This document shows positions 1 through 6,651 of a stretch of 8,053 nucleotides of DNA, in pieces. The notes below the pieces were generated by a model. That model searched no databases. It saw nothing but the letters and a program-made list of their open reading frames with translations, and was not told the origin of the DNA. The stretch is from Pseudomonadota bacterium (GTDB taxonomy: Bacteria > Pseudomonadota > Alphaproteobacteria > Sphingomonadales > Sphingomonadaceae), in the NCBI GenBank assembly GCA_023413015.1, contig JAEZQR010000060.1, positions 1-8,053 on the forward strand, given 5' to 3'. How positions within the stretch are numbered: position 1 is the first letter of the stretch; every line of letters begins with the position of its first letter. The position numbers and the translations under genes are program-made.

Positions 1-980
1 ACATGATGTCGGTCGGCGCCTCGCAGCAGGTGATGCTGGAGGTGCGCTTCTCCGAGATGCAGCGCACCACCGCCAAGCAGATCGGCATCAATTCGAGCTT
101 CTTCAGCGACAACGGCCGCTTCTCCGGCGTCACGGGCGGCAGCGTGTCGCTGCTGGCGGACGAGGTCGGACGCCCGATCCTCGCCATCAACGAGATCCTC
201 GACCGCTTCGCAATCCTGCGCGGCGCGTTCACGATCGGCGATCTCAACATCACCGGCTTCCTCGATGCGCTCGAACGCAAGGGGCTGATCCGCACGCTCG
301 CCGAGCCGAATCTCGTCGCGATGTCGGGCGACACGGCAAGCTTCCTCGCCGGCGGCGAGTTCCCGATCCCGGTCGTGCAGGACAGCGGCGGCGGCGGGGG
401 CGGCAACGTGTCCCGCGCGATCACCGTCGAGTTCAAGCCGTTCGGCGTCAGCCTGGCGTTCACGCCGACCGTGCTGGCCGACGGGCTGATCAACCTCGTG
501 GTGGCGCCGGAGGTGAGCAGCATCGACCCCTCGGCCTCGGTGGTGATCAACGGCCTCGTCGTGCCGGGCCTGCGGGCACGGCGCGCCAAGACCACGCTCG
601 AGCTGCGCGACGGCCAGTCGTTCGCGATCGCCGGGCTGATCCGCAACGACTTCCAGGACACGGTGAGGCAGTTCCCGGTCCTGGGCAGCATCCCGATCAT
701 CGGCTCGCTGTTCCGTTCGACCGGCTTCCAGAAGGAAGAGACCGAGCTGGTGATCATCGTGACGCCGCGGCTGGTGAAGCCGACGACGCCGGATCGCATC
801 GCGCTGCCGACCGACCGCGTGAAACCGCCGAGCGAGGCCGACCTGTTCCTGTTCGGCCGCAGCGACAGCGCGGTGAAGACGGGCCTCGCCAGCAGCGCGT
901 CGGGCGGACAGGCCGGGCAGGTGCTGGGATCGACCAAGGCCGGCGGGATCGACGGCGAATATGGCCATATCGTGAGGTGA
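1..980 (+). CDS. cpaC: Flp/Tad pilus outer-membrane secretin CpaC/RcpA (5'-partial)
   Basis: This is the outer-membrane secretin through which the Flp pilus leaves the cell; family members assemble as a multimeric ring. The visible 325 codons hold the end of the N-terminal region (QQVMLEVRFSEMQR) and the secretin domain. That domain runs from about ALERKGLIRTLAEPNLVA (visible residues 89-106) through GGEFPIPV to the terminal signature PVLGSIPIIGSLFRS (225-239) and ETELVIIVTPRLV (246-258). A tail of about 65 residues follows, rich in Gly, Ser and Ala. Whole CpaC proteins are usually about 450-550 residues with a signal peptide and N-terminal domains, so the true start lies upstream; the ATG codons at 3 and 6 are internal methionines. 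Six consecutive glycines (visible residues 129-134) sit in a loop after the GGEFPIPV motif. The TGA stop is embedded in the ribosome binding site of the next gene, implying coupled translation. Confidence 0.95.
   Translation, partial: MMSVGASQQVMLEVRFSEMQRTTAKQIGINSSFFSDNGRFSGVTGGSVSLLADEVGRPILAINEILDRFAILRGAFTIGDLNITGFLDALERKGLIRTLAEPNLVAMSGDTASFLAGGEFPIPVVQDSGGGGGGNVSRAITVEFKPFGVSLAFTPTVLADGLINLVVAPEVSSIDPSASVVINGLVVPGLRARRAKTTLELRDGQSFAIAGLIRNDFQDTVRQFPVLGSIPIIGSLFRSTGFQKEETELVIIVTPRLVKPTTPDRIALPTDRVKPPSEADLFLFGRSDSAVKTGLASSASGGQAGQVLGSTKAGGIDGEYGHIVR
974..980 (+). promoter_or_regulatory. Ribosome binding site deciding the lipoprotein start
   Basis: GAGGTGA lies 5 nt before the ATG at 986 and contains the stop codon of cpaC. 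This favours ATG 986 over the in-frame GTG at 977, which lies inside the site and has no comparable purine-rich sequence upstream. Confidence 0.65.
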
Positions 981-985
981 TCGGC

Positions 986-1294
986 ATGCGCTTCGAACGA
1001 CAGCTAATGGCAGCCGCGCTCCTCCTCGCGCTGGGGGGATGCGAAACCGATCCCGGCTTCGGCAACGCGGTGCGCCACAACATGGCGCTCCAGATCATCA
1101 ACCCGGACCCGCAGTACGACGCCAATGCGCTCGAGGCGGACTCCGGCGCCCGCGCCGCGCTGGCGCAGCGCCGCTACCGCACCGGCACGGTGATCCAGCC
1201 AGCGATCCAGAGCACGTCGGTTATCGCGGGCTTCGAGAGCGGTTCGAGCGGCGGCAACGGCGCTGGCGCCGGCGCGAGCACCCCGCCGCGCTGA
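986..1294 (+). CDS. Short CpaD-like Tad pilus lipoprotein
   Basis: This small predicted lipoprotein has 102 residues from ATG 986, or 105 if the in-frame GTG at 977 is used. ATG 986 is preferred because GAGGTGA sits 5 nt upstream and the n-region starts with Arg. The signal peptide has a charged start (MRFER), a hydrophobic core and a lipobox ending LGGC, with Cys19 as the lipidation site. Residue +2 is Glu, so outer-membrane sorting is expected. The segment FGNAVRHNMALQIINPDP and the later RRYRTGTV resemble, from memory, the C-terminal end of CpaD proteins (an FGCA...N...NP..L block and a YR.G motif). Canonical CpaD is about 200 residues or more, so this would be only its terminal part, with Asn where CpaD has Cys. 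The last 20 or so residues are Gly, Ala and Ser rich. Its position directly after cpaC is where cpaD sits in Caulobacter. An unrelated secretin-associated lipoprotein is the main alternative. Confidence 0.75.
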   Translation: MRFERQLMAAALLLALGGCETDPGFGNAVRHNMALQIINPDPQYDANALEADSGARAALAQRRYRTGTVIQPAIQSTSVIAGFESGSSGGNGAGAGASTPPR

Positions 1295-1308
1295 GGCAAG
1301 ACCCCACT

Positions 1309-1316
1309 GGAGGGGG
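1309..1316 (+). promoter_or_regulatory. Ribosome binding site of tadG
   Basis: GGAGGGGG lies 7 nt before the ATG at 1324 in the 29-nt gap after the lipoprotein gene. It fixes the tadG start there, although the same frame stays open back to 1039 through the lipoprotein gene. Confidence 0.75.
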
Positions 1317-1323
1317 AACAGGC

Positions 1324-2913
1324 ATGAACCACCTTCGGAAGATGAAAGATCTCGCCGCCGCGCAGGACGGTGCCATTGCCCCGATAGTCGCCGTGTCGCT
1401 GGTCGCGATCATCGCGGCGGGCGGCATCGCTTTTGACTTTGCCCAGATGGCCGCGCTCGACACCGAACTCCAGAACGCGGCCGACCAGGCAGCATTGGCG
1501 GCCGCTTCGCAGCTCGACGGGAAGGTGGGTGCGTGCTCGCGCGCGGCGACGGCGGCGGCCACGCTGATCTCGAACCACACGCTGTTCGCCAACGACGGCG
1601 CGGCGAGCGGCACGACGATCACCATCGCGAACGAAACGGGCTGCGACGCGAGTGGCAAGGTACGATTCTACCAGGACAAGGCAAAAACCAAAGCTGCCGC
1701 AAAGGATGCGGATGCGAATTTCGTCGAGGTGGACGTCGACGCGCGGAAAGTGAACTTCGCGCTGACGCCGATCGTCAATGCGTTCAATTCGGGCAACCTG
1801 ATCGCGACCGCCTTCGCCGGGATGGGCTCGGCGATCTGCAACGTGCCGCCGGTGATGATCTGCAATCCGAATGAGCCGGTAGGCAACACCAACAAAGACT
1901 TCGACTTCGATGTATCCTCGATGATTGGCGCCGGAATGAAGCTGAAGGGTGACGGAAAGTACGCGCCCGGGAACTTCGGATTTCTGGACACGGTTGCCGG
2001 CAATGGCGGCGGTACACCTGAGCTAAAGCAGGCGCTCGGCTGGAATACACCCCCGGGGGATTGTTCCCCGATCACGGGCGTGACGACAAGGCCGGGTAAT
2101 CCGCAGCCCGCGATCGATGCGTTCAACACCCGCTTCGACATCGATCCCAGTGGCAAGGATTGCATCGCGGGAGGGACCTGTTCCCCGGCCCGAAACGTAC
2201 GCAAGGACCTGGTTCGCAAGAACAAGTGCGACATGAGCAATAATGGCTGGCAGGAGTCGGATAAACCCTACCGGCCAGCGACAGCAGCCAAGCTCGACCT
2301 TTCGGTGCCCGCCAATGTCCCGGACATCATGGGGCACCCCCGCGACCTATGCCACGCCGTCAGCGCCACGGCGAAATGTGCCAAAGCCGGCGGCCGCATC
2401 GGCAATGGGGTCTGGGATCGCGACGCGTATTTCAAGGTAAATTACAACTGGACGCACGCCCAGTGGACCGCCGCGATGACGGCGGCAGGGTACGACGCCG
2501 AGAATGTCACCCGCTATCAAGTCTATACCTGGGAGATGTCGGCAGCGGCCGATGGGCTCAATCCCGGGGATATAGACCTCACGAAGGCAACCGGCGGCGG
2601 CAAGAACGGCTACGCGGCTCCTTCCTGCGGCGTTCCAGGTATCACGCCTGGTGGCACGAACGTCGATAGGCGCCGGATTTCGGCAGCCGTCATCAATTGT
2701 AGCGCAGAGGGGATAAATGGCCGCGTATCGGGCGTGAGAGTCAACAAGTGGCTCGACCTGTTTCTCGTGGAGCCAACTTTTGCCCGGGACAAGGGTAACC
2801 GGACCGAGGGCGATGACCTCTATGTCGAGATCATAGGTGTCACGAACAGCGGCGTGACGGGAGCGACCGCCGGGCAGGTGGTACGGCGCGACGTGCCGTA
2901 CCTGATCGAGTAG
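1324..2913 (+). CDS. tadG: TadG-family Tad pilus assembly protein
   Basis: This 529-residue protein has the N-terminal TadG/Tad signature: AAQDGAIAPIVAVSLVAI, a single membrane segment at about residues 17-40, then a helix with LQNAADQAALAAAS (49-62). In this family the short N-terminus is cytoplasmic, the helix anchors the protein in the inner membrane, and the rest is periplasmic. The start is set by GGAGGGGG 7 nt upstream; the open frame before it overlaps the lipoprotein gene and lacks the signature. The periplasmic part has 12 cysteines (71, 107, 172, 180, 247, 280, 286, 302, 343, 352, 435, 459), an even number compatible with disulfides. I see no DxSxS metal-site motif of the von Willebrand A domain found in some TadG proteins. 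The C-terminus (WLDLFLVEPTFAR, YVEIIGVT, VRRDVPYLIE) resembles sphingomonad homologues as I remember them. Much of 1670-2870 looks less GC-rich and less codon-biased than its neighbours. Role: pilus biogenesis component or surface-linked adhesion factor; exact function unproven. Confidence 0.88.
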   Translation: MNHLRKMKDLAAAQDGAIAPIVAVSLVAIIAAGGIAFDFAQMAALDTELQNAADQAALAAASQLDGKVGACSRAATAAATLISNHTLFANDGAASGTTITIANETGCDASGKVRFYQDKAKTKAAAKDADANFVEVDVDARKVNFALTPIVNAFNSGNLIATAFAGMGSAICNVPPVMICNPNEPVGNTNKDFDFDVSSMIGAGMKLKGDGKYAPGNFGFLDTVAGNGGGTPELKQALGWNTPPGDCSPITGVTTRPGNPQPAIDAFNTRFDIDPSGKDCIAGGTCSPARNVRKDLVRKNKCDMSNNGWQESDKPYRPATAAKLDLSVPANVPDIMGHPRDLCHAVSATAKCAKAGGRIGNGVWDRDAYFKVNYNWTHAQWTAAMTAAGYDAENVTRYQVYTWEMSAAADGLNPGDIDLTKATGGGKNGYAAPSCGVPGITPGGTNVDRRRISAAVINCSAEGINGRVSGVRVNKWLDLFLVEPTFARDKGNRTEGDDLYVEIIGVTNSGVTGATAGQVVRRDVPYLIE

Positions 2914-2918
2914 CGGTC

Positions 2919-3422
2919 ATGGTCGGCGGGAAACTCATCGCACTGATCCGGGATCGCCGCGCCGCGGCGGCGGCCGAGATGGCGCTGGTGCTGCCGCCGC
3001 TGATGGTTCTGATGTTCGGTTCCTTCGAGCTCGGGCGCTTCTTCCTCGACGAGCATGTGGTGGCGAAGGCCGTGCGCGACGGTGCGCGCTATGCGGCCCG
3101 CCAGAACTTCACCAACTATTCCGATTGCAGTGCGGTGCCGGCGGGCGTGCTGACCAACATCCGTAACCTCACGCGAACCGGGAAGGTTGTCAGCGGCGGC
3201 GCAGCGCGCTTGAGCTACTGGACCAACCCGGCCACGATCACCGTCAGCGTCTCCTGCGTTGCGCCGGGCACGTATCGGGGCATCTATACGGGTGCCAGCA
3301 ACGTGCCGATCGTCACCGTAAGCGCGGTCGTCCCTTACACCCCGCTGTTCGGATCGATCGGTTTCAACGTCTCCGGTCTCAAGCTCAATGCGCGCTCCCA
3401 GTCGGCGGTGATGGGCATATGA
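2919..3422 (+). CDS. tadE: TadE-like minor pseudopilin
   Basis: This 167-residue protein carries the TadE-family N-terminus. A basic stretch (RDRR) is followed by AAAEMALVLPPLMVLMFG, with Glu20 at the place of the conserved pilin-type glutamate, a hydrophobic helix at about 21-43, and AVRDGARYAAR (51-61). TadE and TadF are minor pseudopilins processed by the TadV/CpaA prepilin peptidase in studied systems; that peptidase is not in this window. The C-terminal domain is predicted periplasmic and mostly beta, with only two cysteines (70 and 113) that could pair. The ATG lies 5 nt after the tadG stop with no strong Shine-Dalgarno (only GAG at 2908-2910), so translation probably depends on coupling to tadG. 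The stop overlaps the next start as ATGA. It could equally be named TadF; the family is secure, the letter is not. Confidence 0.87.
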   Translation: MVGGKLIALIRDRRAAAAAEMALVLPPLMVLMFGSFELGRFFLDEHVVAKAVRDGARYAARQNFTNYSDCSAVPAGVLTNIRNLTRTGKVVSGGAARLSYWTNPATITVSVSCVAPGTYRGIYTGASNVPIVTVSAVVPYTPLFGSIGFNVSGLKLNARSQSAVMGI

Positions 3423-4033
3423 AACCGCGTCCTTCCAATCTCCTGCGCTCGACGAGCGGTGCGACTGCCGCCGAGTTCGCGCTGGTGGTGCCGGTCGCCA
3501 TCGCGTTCCTGCTGGGCATCATCGACGTCGGCCGGCTGATGTGGACATGGAACCGCGCCGAGAAGGCGACCCAGATGGGCGTGCGCTTCGCGGTGGCGAC
3601 CGACATCACCCCGGGCGGGCTCGCCACCTACAGCTTCGTGAATAACGGTGGCCTTCCGCAGGGTAGTCCGATCCCTCAGGACAAGTTCAACGGAGCGTCG
3701 TGCACCTCGACTGGATGCACCTGCTCGTCGGCCTGCAACTGGTTCGACAACAGCAAGACAAATCTCGGCTCGTTCAACAATCTCGTAACCCGGATGAAGT
3801 TGCTCATGCCGGAGATTCAGGCAGCGAACGTCCGGCTGGACTACGCCTACTCGGGCCTTGGCTATGCCGGTGATCCGAACGGTCCGGACCCGGTGCCGCT
3901 CGTGACGGTGCGGCTGACGGGCATGACGCCCTTCCAGCCGATCCTCTTTTCCTTATGGGGCGGGACGATCTCGCTCCCGGATTTTTCGGCCACCCTGACC
4001 ATGGAAGACGGTCAGGGCAGCGTCTCAAATTAG
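3419..4033 (+). CDS. Second TadE/TadF-like minor pseudopilin
   Basis: This 204-residue protein has the TadE-family N-terminus: LLRSTSGATAAEFALVVPV with Glu19 in the pilin-type glutamate position, a hydrophobic helix at about 20-42, then RAEKATQMGVRFAVA (46-60). It is probably a minor pseudopilin of the Flp pilus, working with the preceding TadE-like protein and TadG. It starts at ATG 3419, sharing ATGA with the upstream stop. The region before it (GGTGATGGG) is only a weak ribosome site, so coupled translation is likely. Its four cysteines (95, 100, 102, 106) all fall in one C-X4-C-X-C-X3-C cluster in the predicted periplasmic domain, absent from the TadE-like neighbour. It occupies the slot of tadF in classical tad loci, but its sequence is plain TadE-like, so no letter is assigned. 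Confidence 0.85.
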   Translation: MKPRPSNLLRSTSGATAAEFALVVPVAIAFLLGIIDVGRLMWTWNRAEKATQMGVRFAVATDITPGGLATYSFVNNGGLPQGSPIPQDKFNGASCTSTGCTCSSACNWFDNSKTNLGSFNNLVTRMKLLMPEIQAANVRLDYAYSGLGYAGDPNGPDPVPLVTVRLTGMTPFQPILFSLWGGTISLPDFSATLTMEDGQGSVSN

Positions 4034-4036
4034 TGC

Positions 4037-4042
4037 GTGAGG
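4037..4042 (+). promoter_or_regulatory. Ribosome binding site of cpaE
   Basis: GTGAGG lies 8 nt before the ATG at 4051, in the 17-nt gap after the second TadE-like gene. It supports 4051 over the in-frame ATG at 3955, which lies inside the upstream gene, and over ATG 4063, which has no such site at the right distance. Confidence 0.6.
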
Positions 4043-4050
4043 TTAGTGGG

Positions 4051-5247
4051 ATGACCGAAGCGATGAAGGTGCAGAAACCGGACAGCGGCATCCGAGGGCG
4101 GCGGACGCTCGTGGTCTCGATCGTGCTCGATACCGCGGACCTCGCGTCCGCGGCGGTGCCGACGTCGCTCGGGCCCGACTACGATCTCAAGCTGCATGTC
4201 GGCCGGCTGGCGGCGCTCACGCCCGAGGCGGAGGCAGCGCACGGCGCGCGCATCCTGGTCGTCCAGGTGCCGAGCGGCGACACGGCCGCCGCGGCCGAGT
4301 TCGAGAGGATCGCGCGGCAAAGCTTCGCGCACACGCCGGTCATCGCCGCGGTACGCGGGCTGACGCTCGCCGACACGCGGTCGCTGATGCGGCGTGGCGC
4401 GGCCGACGTCGTGGCGCTGCCGTTCGCGGCGGACGAGCTGACGGCGGCGCTCGATCACGCACGCACCGCCGTGAACGACACGGCGGGCGCCGGCCGCCAC
4501 AACGGCAAGACGATCGCCTTCTTCCGCAGCGTCGGCGGCGCCGGCGCCACCGCGCTCGCGACGCAGGCGGCCTGCCTGCTGGCCGAAACCAGCGGCAAGC
4601 AGGTCTGCTTCATCGACTTCGACATCCAGTTCGGCAGCGCCGCCCACCACCTCGACCTGCAGCCATCGCTGTCGATGCTCGATCTCGCGACTGCGGGTGC
4701 GCGGCTCGACGGCGCGCTGCTGCGCGCGGTCGCGATGCGCCATCCGTCCGGCCTGCACGTGATCGCGGCGCCGGCCGAGGTGGCGCCGCTCGACCTGCTC
4801 GATGTCGACGCGGTGTCCGATATCCTGAGCATCGCGCGGCAGGAGTTCGACATCGTCGTCGTCGACCTGCCCTACGCGTGGACGAACTGGTCGCTCTCGA
4901 TCCTGGCGCAGTCGGACGCGGCCTGCCTCGTCACCGAGATCTCGGTGCCGTCGCTCCGTCAGGCCCGCCGCCAGATCGAGCTGATCGAGGCGCAGGACCT
5001 CGACCAGCTGCCGCTCAGCATCGTCGCGAACCGCGTCGAGCGCGGGTGGCTCAAGACGATCAGCATGGAGGAAAGCGAGCGCGCGCTCCACCGCCGCGTC
5101 GATTTCACCATCACCAACGACTTCAAGACCGTCAGCGCCGCCATCGACCAGGGCCGGACGCTTCGCGAGATCCGGCCCAAGAGCCGCGTCGAGCGCGACG
5201 TCAGCGACATGGCGGCAAAGCTGCTCGAAAAGGTCAGCGCGCAATAG
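4051..5247 (+). CDS. cpaE: Tad pilus localisation protein CpaE/TadZ (MinD/ParA-like)
   Basis: CpaE/TadZ is a cytoplasmic MinD/ParA-superfamily protein that places the Tad machine, at the pole in Caulobacter. This one has 398 residues. Residues 18-140 fit a receiver-like fold that looks non-phosphorylatable: the third strand (ILVVQVPSG, 68-76) lacks the acceptor Asp, and the fifth ends LPF rather than KPF. The ATPase-like domain starts near 152. The Walker A region is SVGGAGATA (160-168), where an active MinD protein would have KGGxGK[ST][ST]: the signature Lys is Val161 and the P-loop Lys is Ala166. FIDFDIQFGS (188-197) keeps the Asp residues of the A' motif, and FDIVVVDLP (266-274) matches Walker B. 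The C-terminus (VANRVERGW, VDFTITNDFKTVSAAIDQG) is typical of CpaE. ATP hydrolysis is doubtful. The TAG stop overlaps the AGGAGG of cpaF, tying the two together. Confidence 0.93.
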   Translation: MTEAMKVQKPDSGIRGRRTLVVSIVLDTADLASAAVPTSLGPDYDLKLHVGRLAALTPEAEAAHGARILVVQVPSGDTAAAAEFERIARQSFAHTPVIAAVRGLTLADTRSLMRRGAADVVALPFAADELTAALDHARTAVNDTAGAGRHNGKTIAFFRSVGGAGATALATQAACLLAETSGKQVCFIDFDIQFGSAAHHLDLQPSLSMLDLATAGARLDGALLRAVAMRHPSGLHVIAAPAEVAPLDLLDVDAVSDILSIARQEFDIVVVDLPYAWTNWSLSILAQSDAACLVTEISVPSLRQARRQIELIEAQDLDQLPLSIVANRVERGWLKTISMEESERALHRRVDFTITNDFKTVSAAIDQGRTLREIRPKSRVERDVSDMAAKLLEKVSAQ

Positions 5248-5251
5248 GAGG
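5246..5251 (+). promoter_or_regulatory. Ribosome binding site of cpaF overlapping the cpaE stop
   Basis: AGGAGG is a full consensus site 8 nt before ATG 5260, and its first two bases are the last two of the cpaE stop codon. It is the strongest such site in the window, consistent with high demand for the ATPase, and favours coupled translation. Confidence 0.75.
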
Positions 5252-5259
5252 CTGGTACG

Positions 5260-6651
5260 ATGGTGTGGCAGATCAAGCGGCAACCCCGCGAGGCGGCGAC
5301 GGAGTCGTCATTCACCCCGGCCGTCTTGCCCCGGCTTGCCGTCGATCCGTTCCCGGCGGCCGATCCGCTGGCGAAACATACCGAGCTGAAGGTTGAGCTT
5401 CACCAACGGCTGCTCGACGTCATCAACCTGGCGGCGCTCGAGACGATGACGCGCGAGCAGATCCAGCGCGAGATCGGCGAGATCGTCCAGGAGCAGCTGG
5501 CGCTGCAGAACCATGCGCTCAACGCGTCCGAGCGGCGGCAGCTGGTCGAGGACGTGCTCGACGAGCTGCTCGGCCTCGGGCCGCTCGAGCCGCTGCTCAA
5601 GGACGGGTCGATCACCGACATCCTCGTCAACTCGCACCGTACCGTCTTCGTGGAGCGGCGCGGGCAGCTCGAGCCGACGCCGGTTCGTTTCAAGGACGAG
5701 AGGCATCTGCTGCGCATCATCGGCAAGATCGTTTCCGGCGTCGGCCGCCGGATCGACGAGTCCCAGCCGCTGGTCGATGCGCGGCTCCCCGACGGCTCGC
5801 GCGTCAACGCGGTCATCCCGCCGCTGGCGGTCGACGGCGCGCTGCTGTCGATCCGCAAGTTCGCCAAGGTGCCGATCAACATGGCGAAGCTCGTCGAGCT
5901 CGGCAGCGTGCCGCCCGAGGTGGCGGAGGTGCTGCGCGCCATCGTCCAGTCACGGCGCAACGTCCTGATCTCGGGCGGCACGGGATCGGGCAAGACGACC
6001 TTGCTGAACGCGGTGTCGGCCTTCATCGACGAGCGCGAACGCATCGTCACCATTGAGGATTCAGCCGAGCTGCAGCTGCAGCAGTCGCATGTCGCCCGCC
6101 TCGAGACCCGGCCGGCGAACATCGAAGGCCGGGGCGAGATCACCCAGCGCGAGCTCGTGAAGAACGCGCTGCGCATGCGTCCCGACCGCATCATCGTCGG
6201 CGAGGTCCGCGCCGGCGAGGCGTTCGACATGCTCCAGGCGATGAACACTGGCCATGACGGCTCGATGACCACGGTGCACGCCAATACGCCGCGCGACGCC
6301 CTGTCCCGCGTCGAGCAGATGATCGGCATGAGCGGGATCGACATTCCCGCCCGCTCGGCGCGCGCGCAGATCGCCTCGGCGATCCATGTCATCGTCCAGG
6401 TCGAGCGTCTGAGCGACGGCCGCCGCCGGGTGGTGAGCCTCAGCGAGCTGACCGGCATGGAAGGCGAGGTCATCACGCTGCAGGAGATCTTCCGCTTCCG
6501 CCGCACCGGAGTCGATGGCGACGGGCGGGTGCTCGGCGTCTACGAAGCGACGGGTATCCGGCCGAAGTTCGTCGAGCATCTCACCAGCCGCGGCGTCCGC
6601 CTGCCGGCCGACCTGTTCCATCCCGACCGCCGAATGGAGATGATGCATTGA
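5260..6651 (+). CDS. cpaF: Tad pilus secretion ATPase CpaF/TadA
   Basis: This is the hexameric cytoplasmic ATPase (type II/IV secretion, GspE/VirB11 superfamily) that powers Flp pilus assembly. Its 463 residues match the usual CpaF length. An N-terminal region of about 40 residues rich in Pro and Ala precedes a helical part and the N-terminal domain (GLGPLEPLLKDGSITDILVN). Catalytic motifs are intact: Walker A GGTGSGKTT (239-247, Lys245), the Asp box TIEDSAELQ (Glu266, Asp267), the atypical Walker B RPDRIIVGEVR (307-317, Glu315), and the His box GSMTTVHANTPRDALSR (His340). The start follows AGGAGG at 8 nt. Its stop shares bases with the TTG start of tadB. An active CpaF beside a degenerate CpaE fits this protein as the energy source of the system. 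Confidence 0.97.
   Translation: MVWQIKRQPREAATESSFTPAVLPRLAVDPFPAADPLAKHTELKVELHQRLLDVINLAALETMTREQIQREIGEIVQEQLALQNHALNASERRQLVEDVLDELLGLGPLEPLLKDGSITDILVNSHRTVFVERRGQLEPTPVRFKDERHLLRIIGKIVSGVGRRIDESQPLVDARLPDGSRVNAVIPPLAVDGALLSIRKFAKVPINMAKLVELGSVPPEVAEVLRAIVQSRRNVLISGGTGSGKTTLLNAVSAFIDERERIVTIEDSAELQLQQSHVARLETRPANIEGRGEITQRELVKNALRMRPDRIIVGEVRAGEAFDMLQAMNTGHDGSMTTVHANTPRDALSRVEQMIGMSGIDIPARSARAQIASAIHVIVQVERLSDGRRRVVSLSELTGMEGEVITLQEIFRFRRTGVDGDGRVLGVYEATGIRPKFVEHLTSRGVRLPADLFHPDRRMEMMH
6636..6639 (+). promoter_or_regulatory. Ribosome binding site supporting a TTG start for tadB
   Basis: GGAG within the end of cpaF lies 8 nt before TTG 6648. It supports this non-ATG start; the next in-frame ATG (6780) would cut off the first membrane segment. 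Confidence 0.55.

Noticed and set aside
1039..1323. In-frame upstream extension of tadG to an earlier ATG
   Set aside because: The extension would encode Arg-rich sequence across the lipoprotein gene; the TadG signature and GGAGGGGG ribosome site both place the start at 1324.
1295..1323. Possible internal promoter or terminator in the longest intergenic gap
   Set aside because: The gap is only 29 nt and is largely taken up by the tadG ribosome binding site; no -35/-10 pair or stem-loop is visible.
2050..2069. Perfect palindrome CCCCCGGGGG (2050-2059) and adjoining GGGGA/TCCCC hairpin inside tadG
   Set aside because: It is intragenic, the hairpin stem is only 5 bp, no T-tract follows, and the reading frame runs through it without disturbance. 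It is not a credible terminator or operator.
4030..5283. Long open frame on the minus strand (417 codons) opposite cpaE
   Set aside because: Its translation is Arg/Asp/Val-rich low-complexity sequence with no recognisable domain, and the + strand has a clear CpaE. Long antisense frames are expected in high-GC genes.
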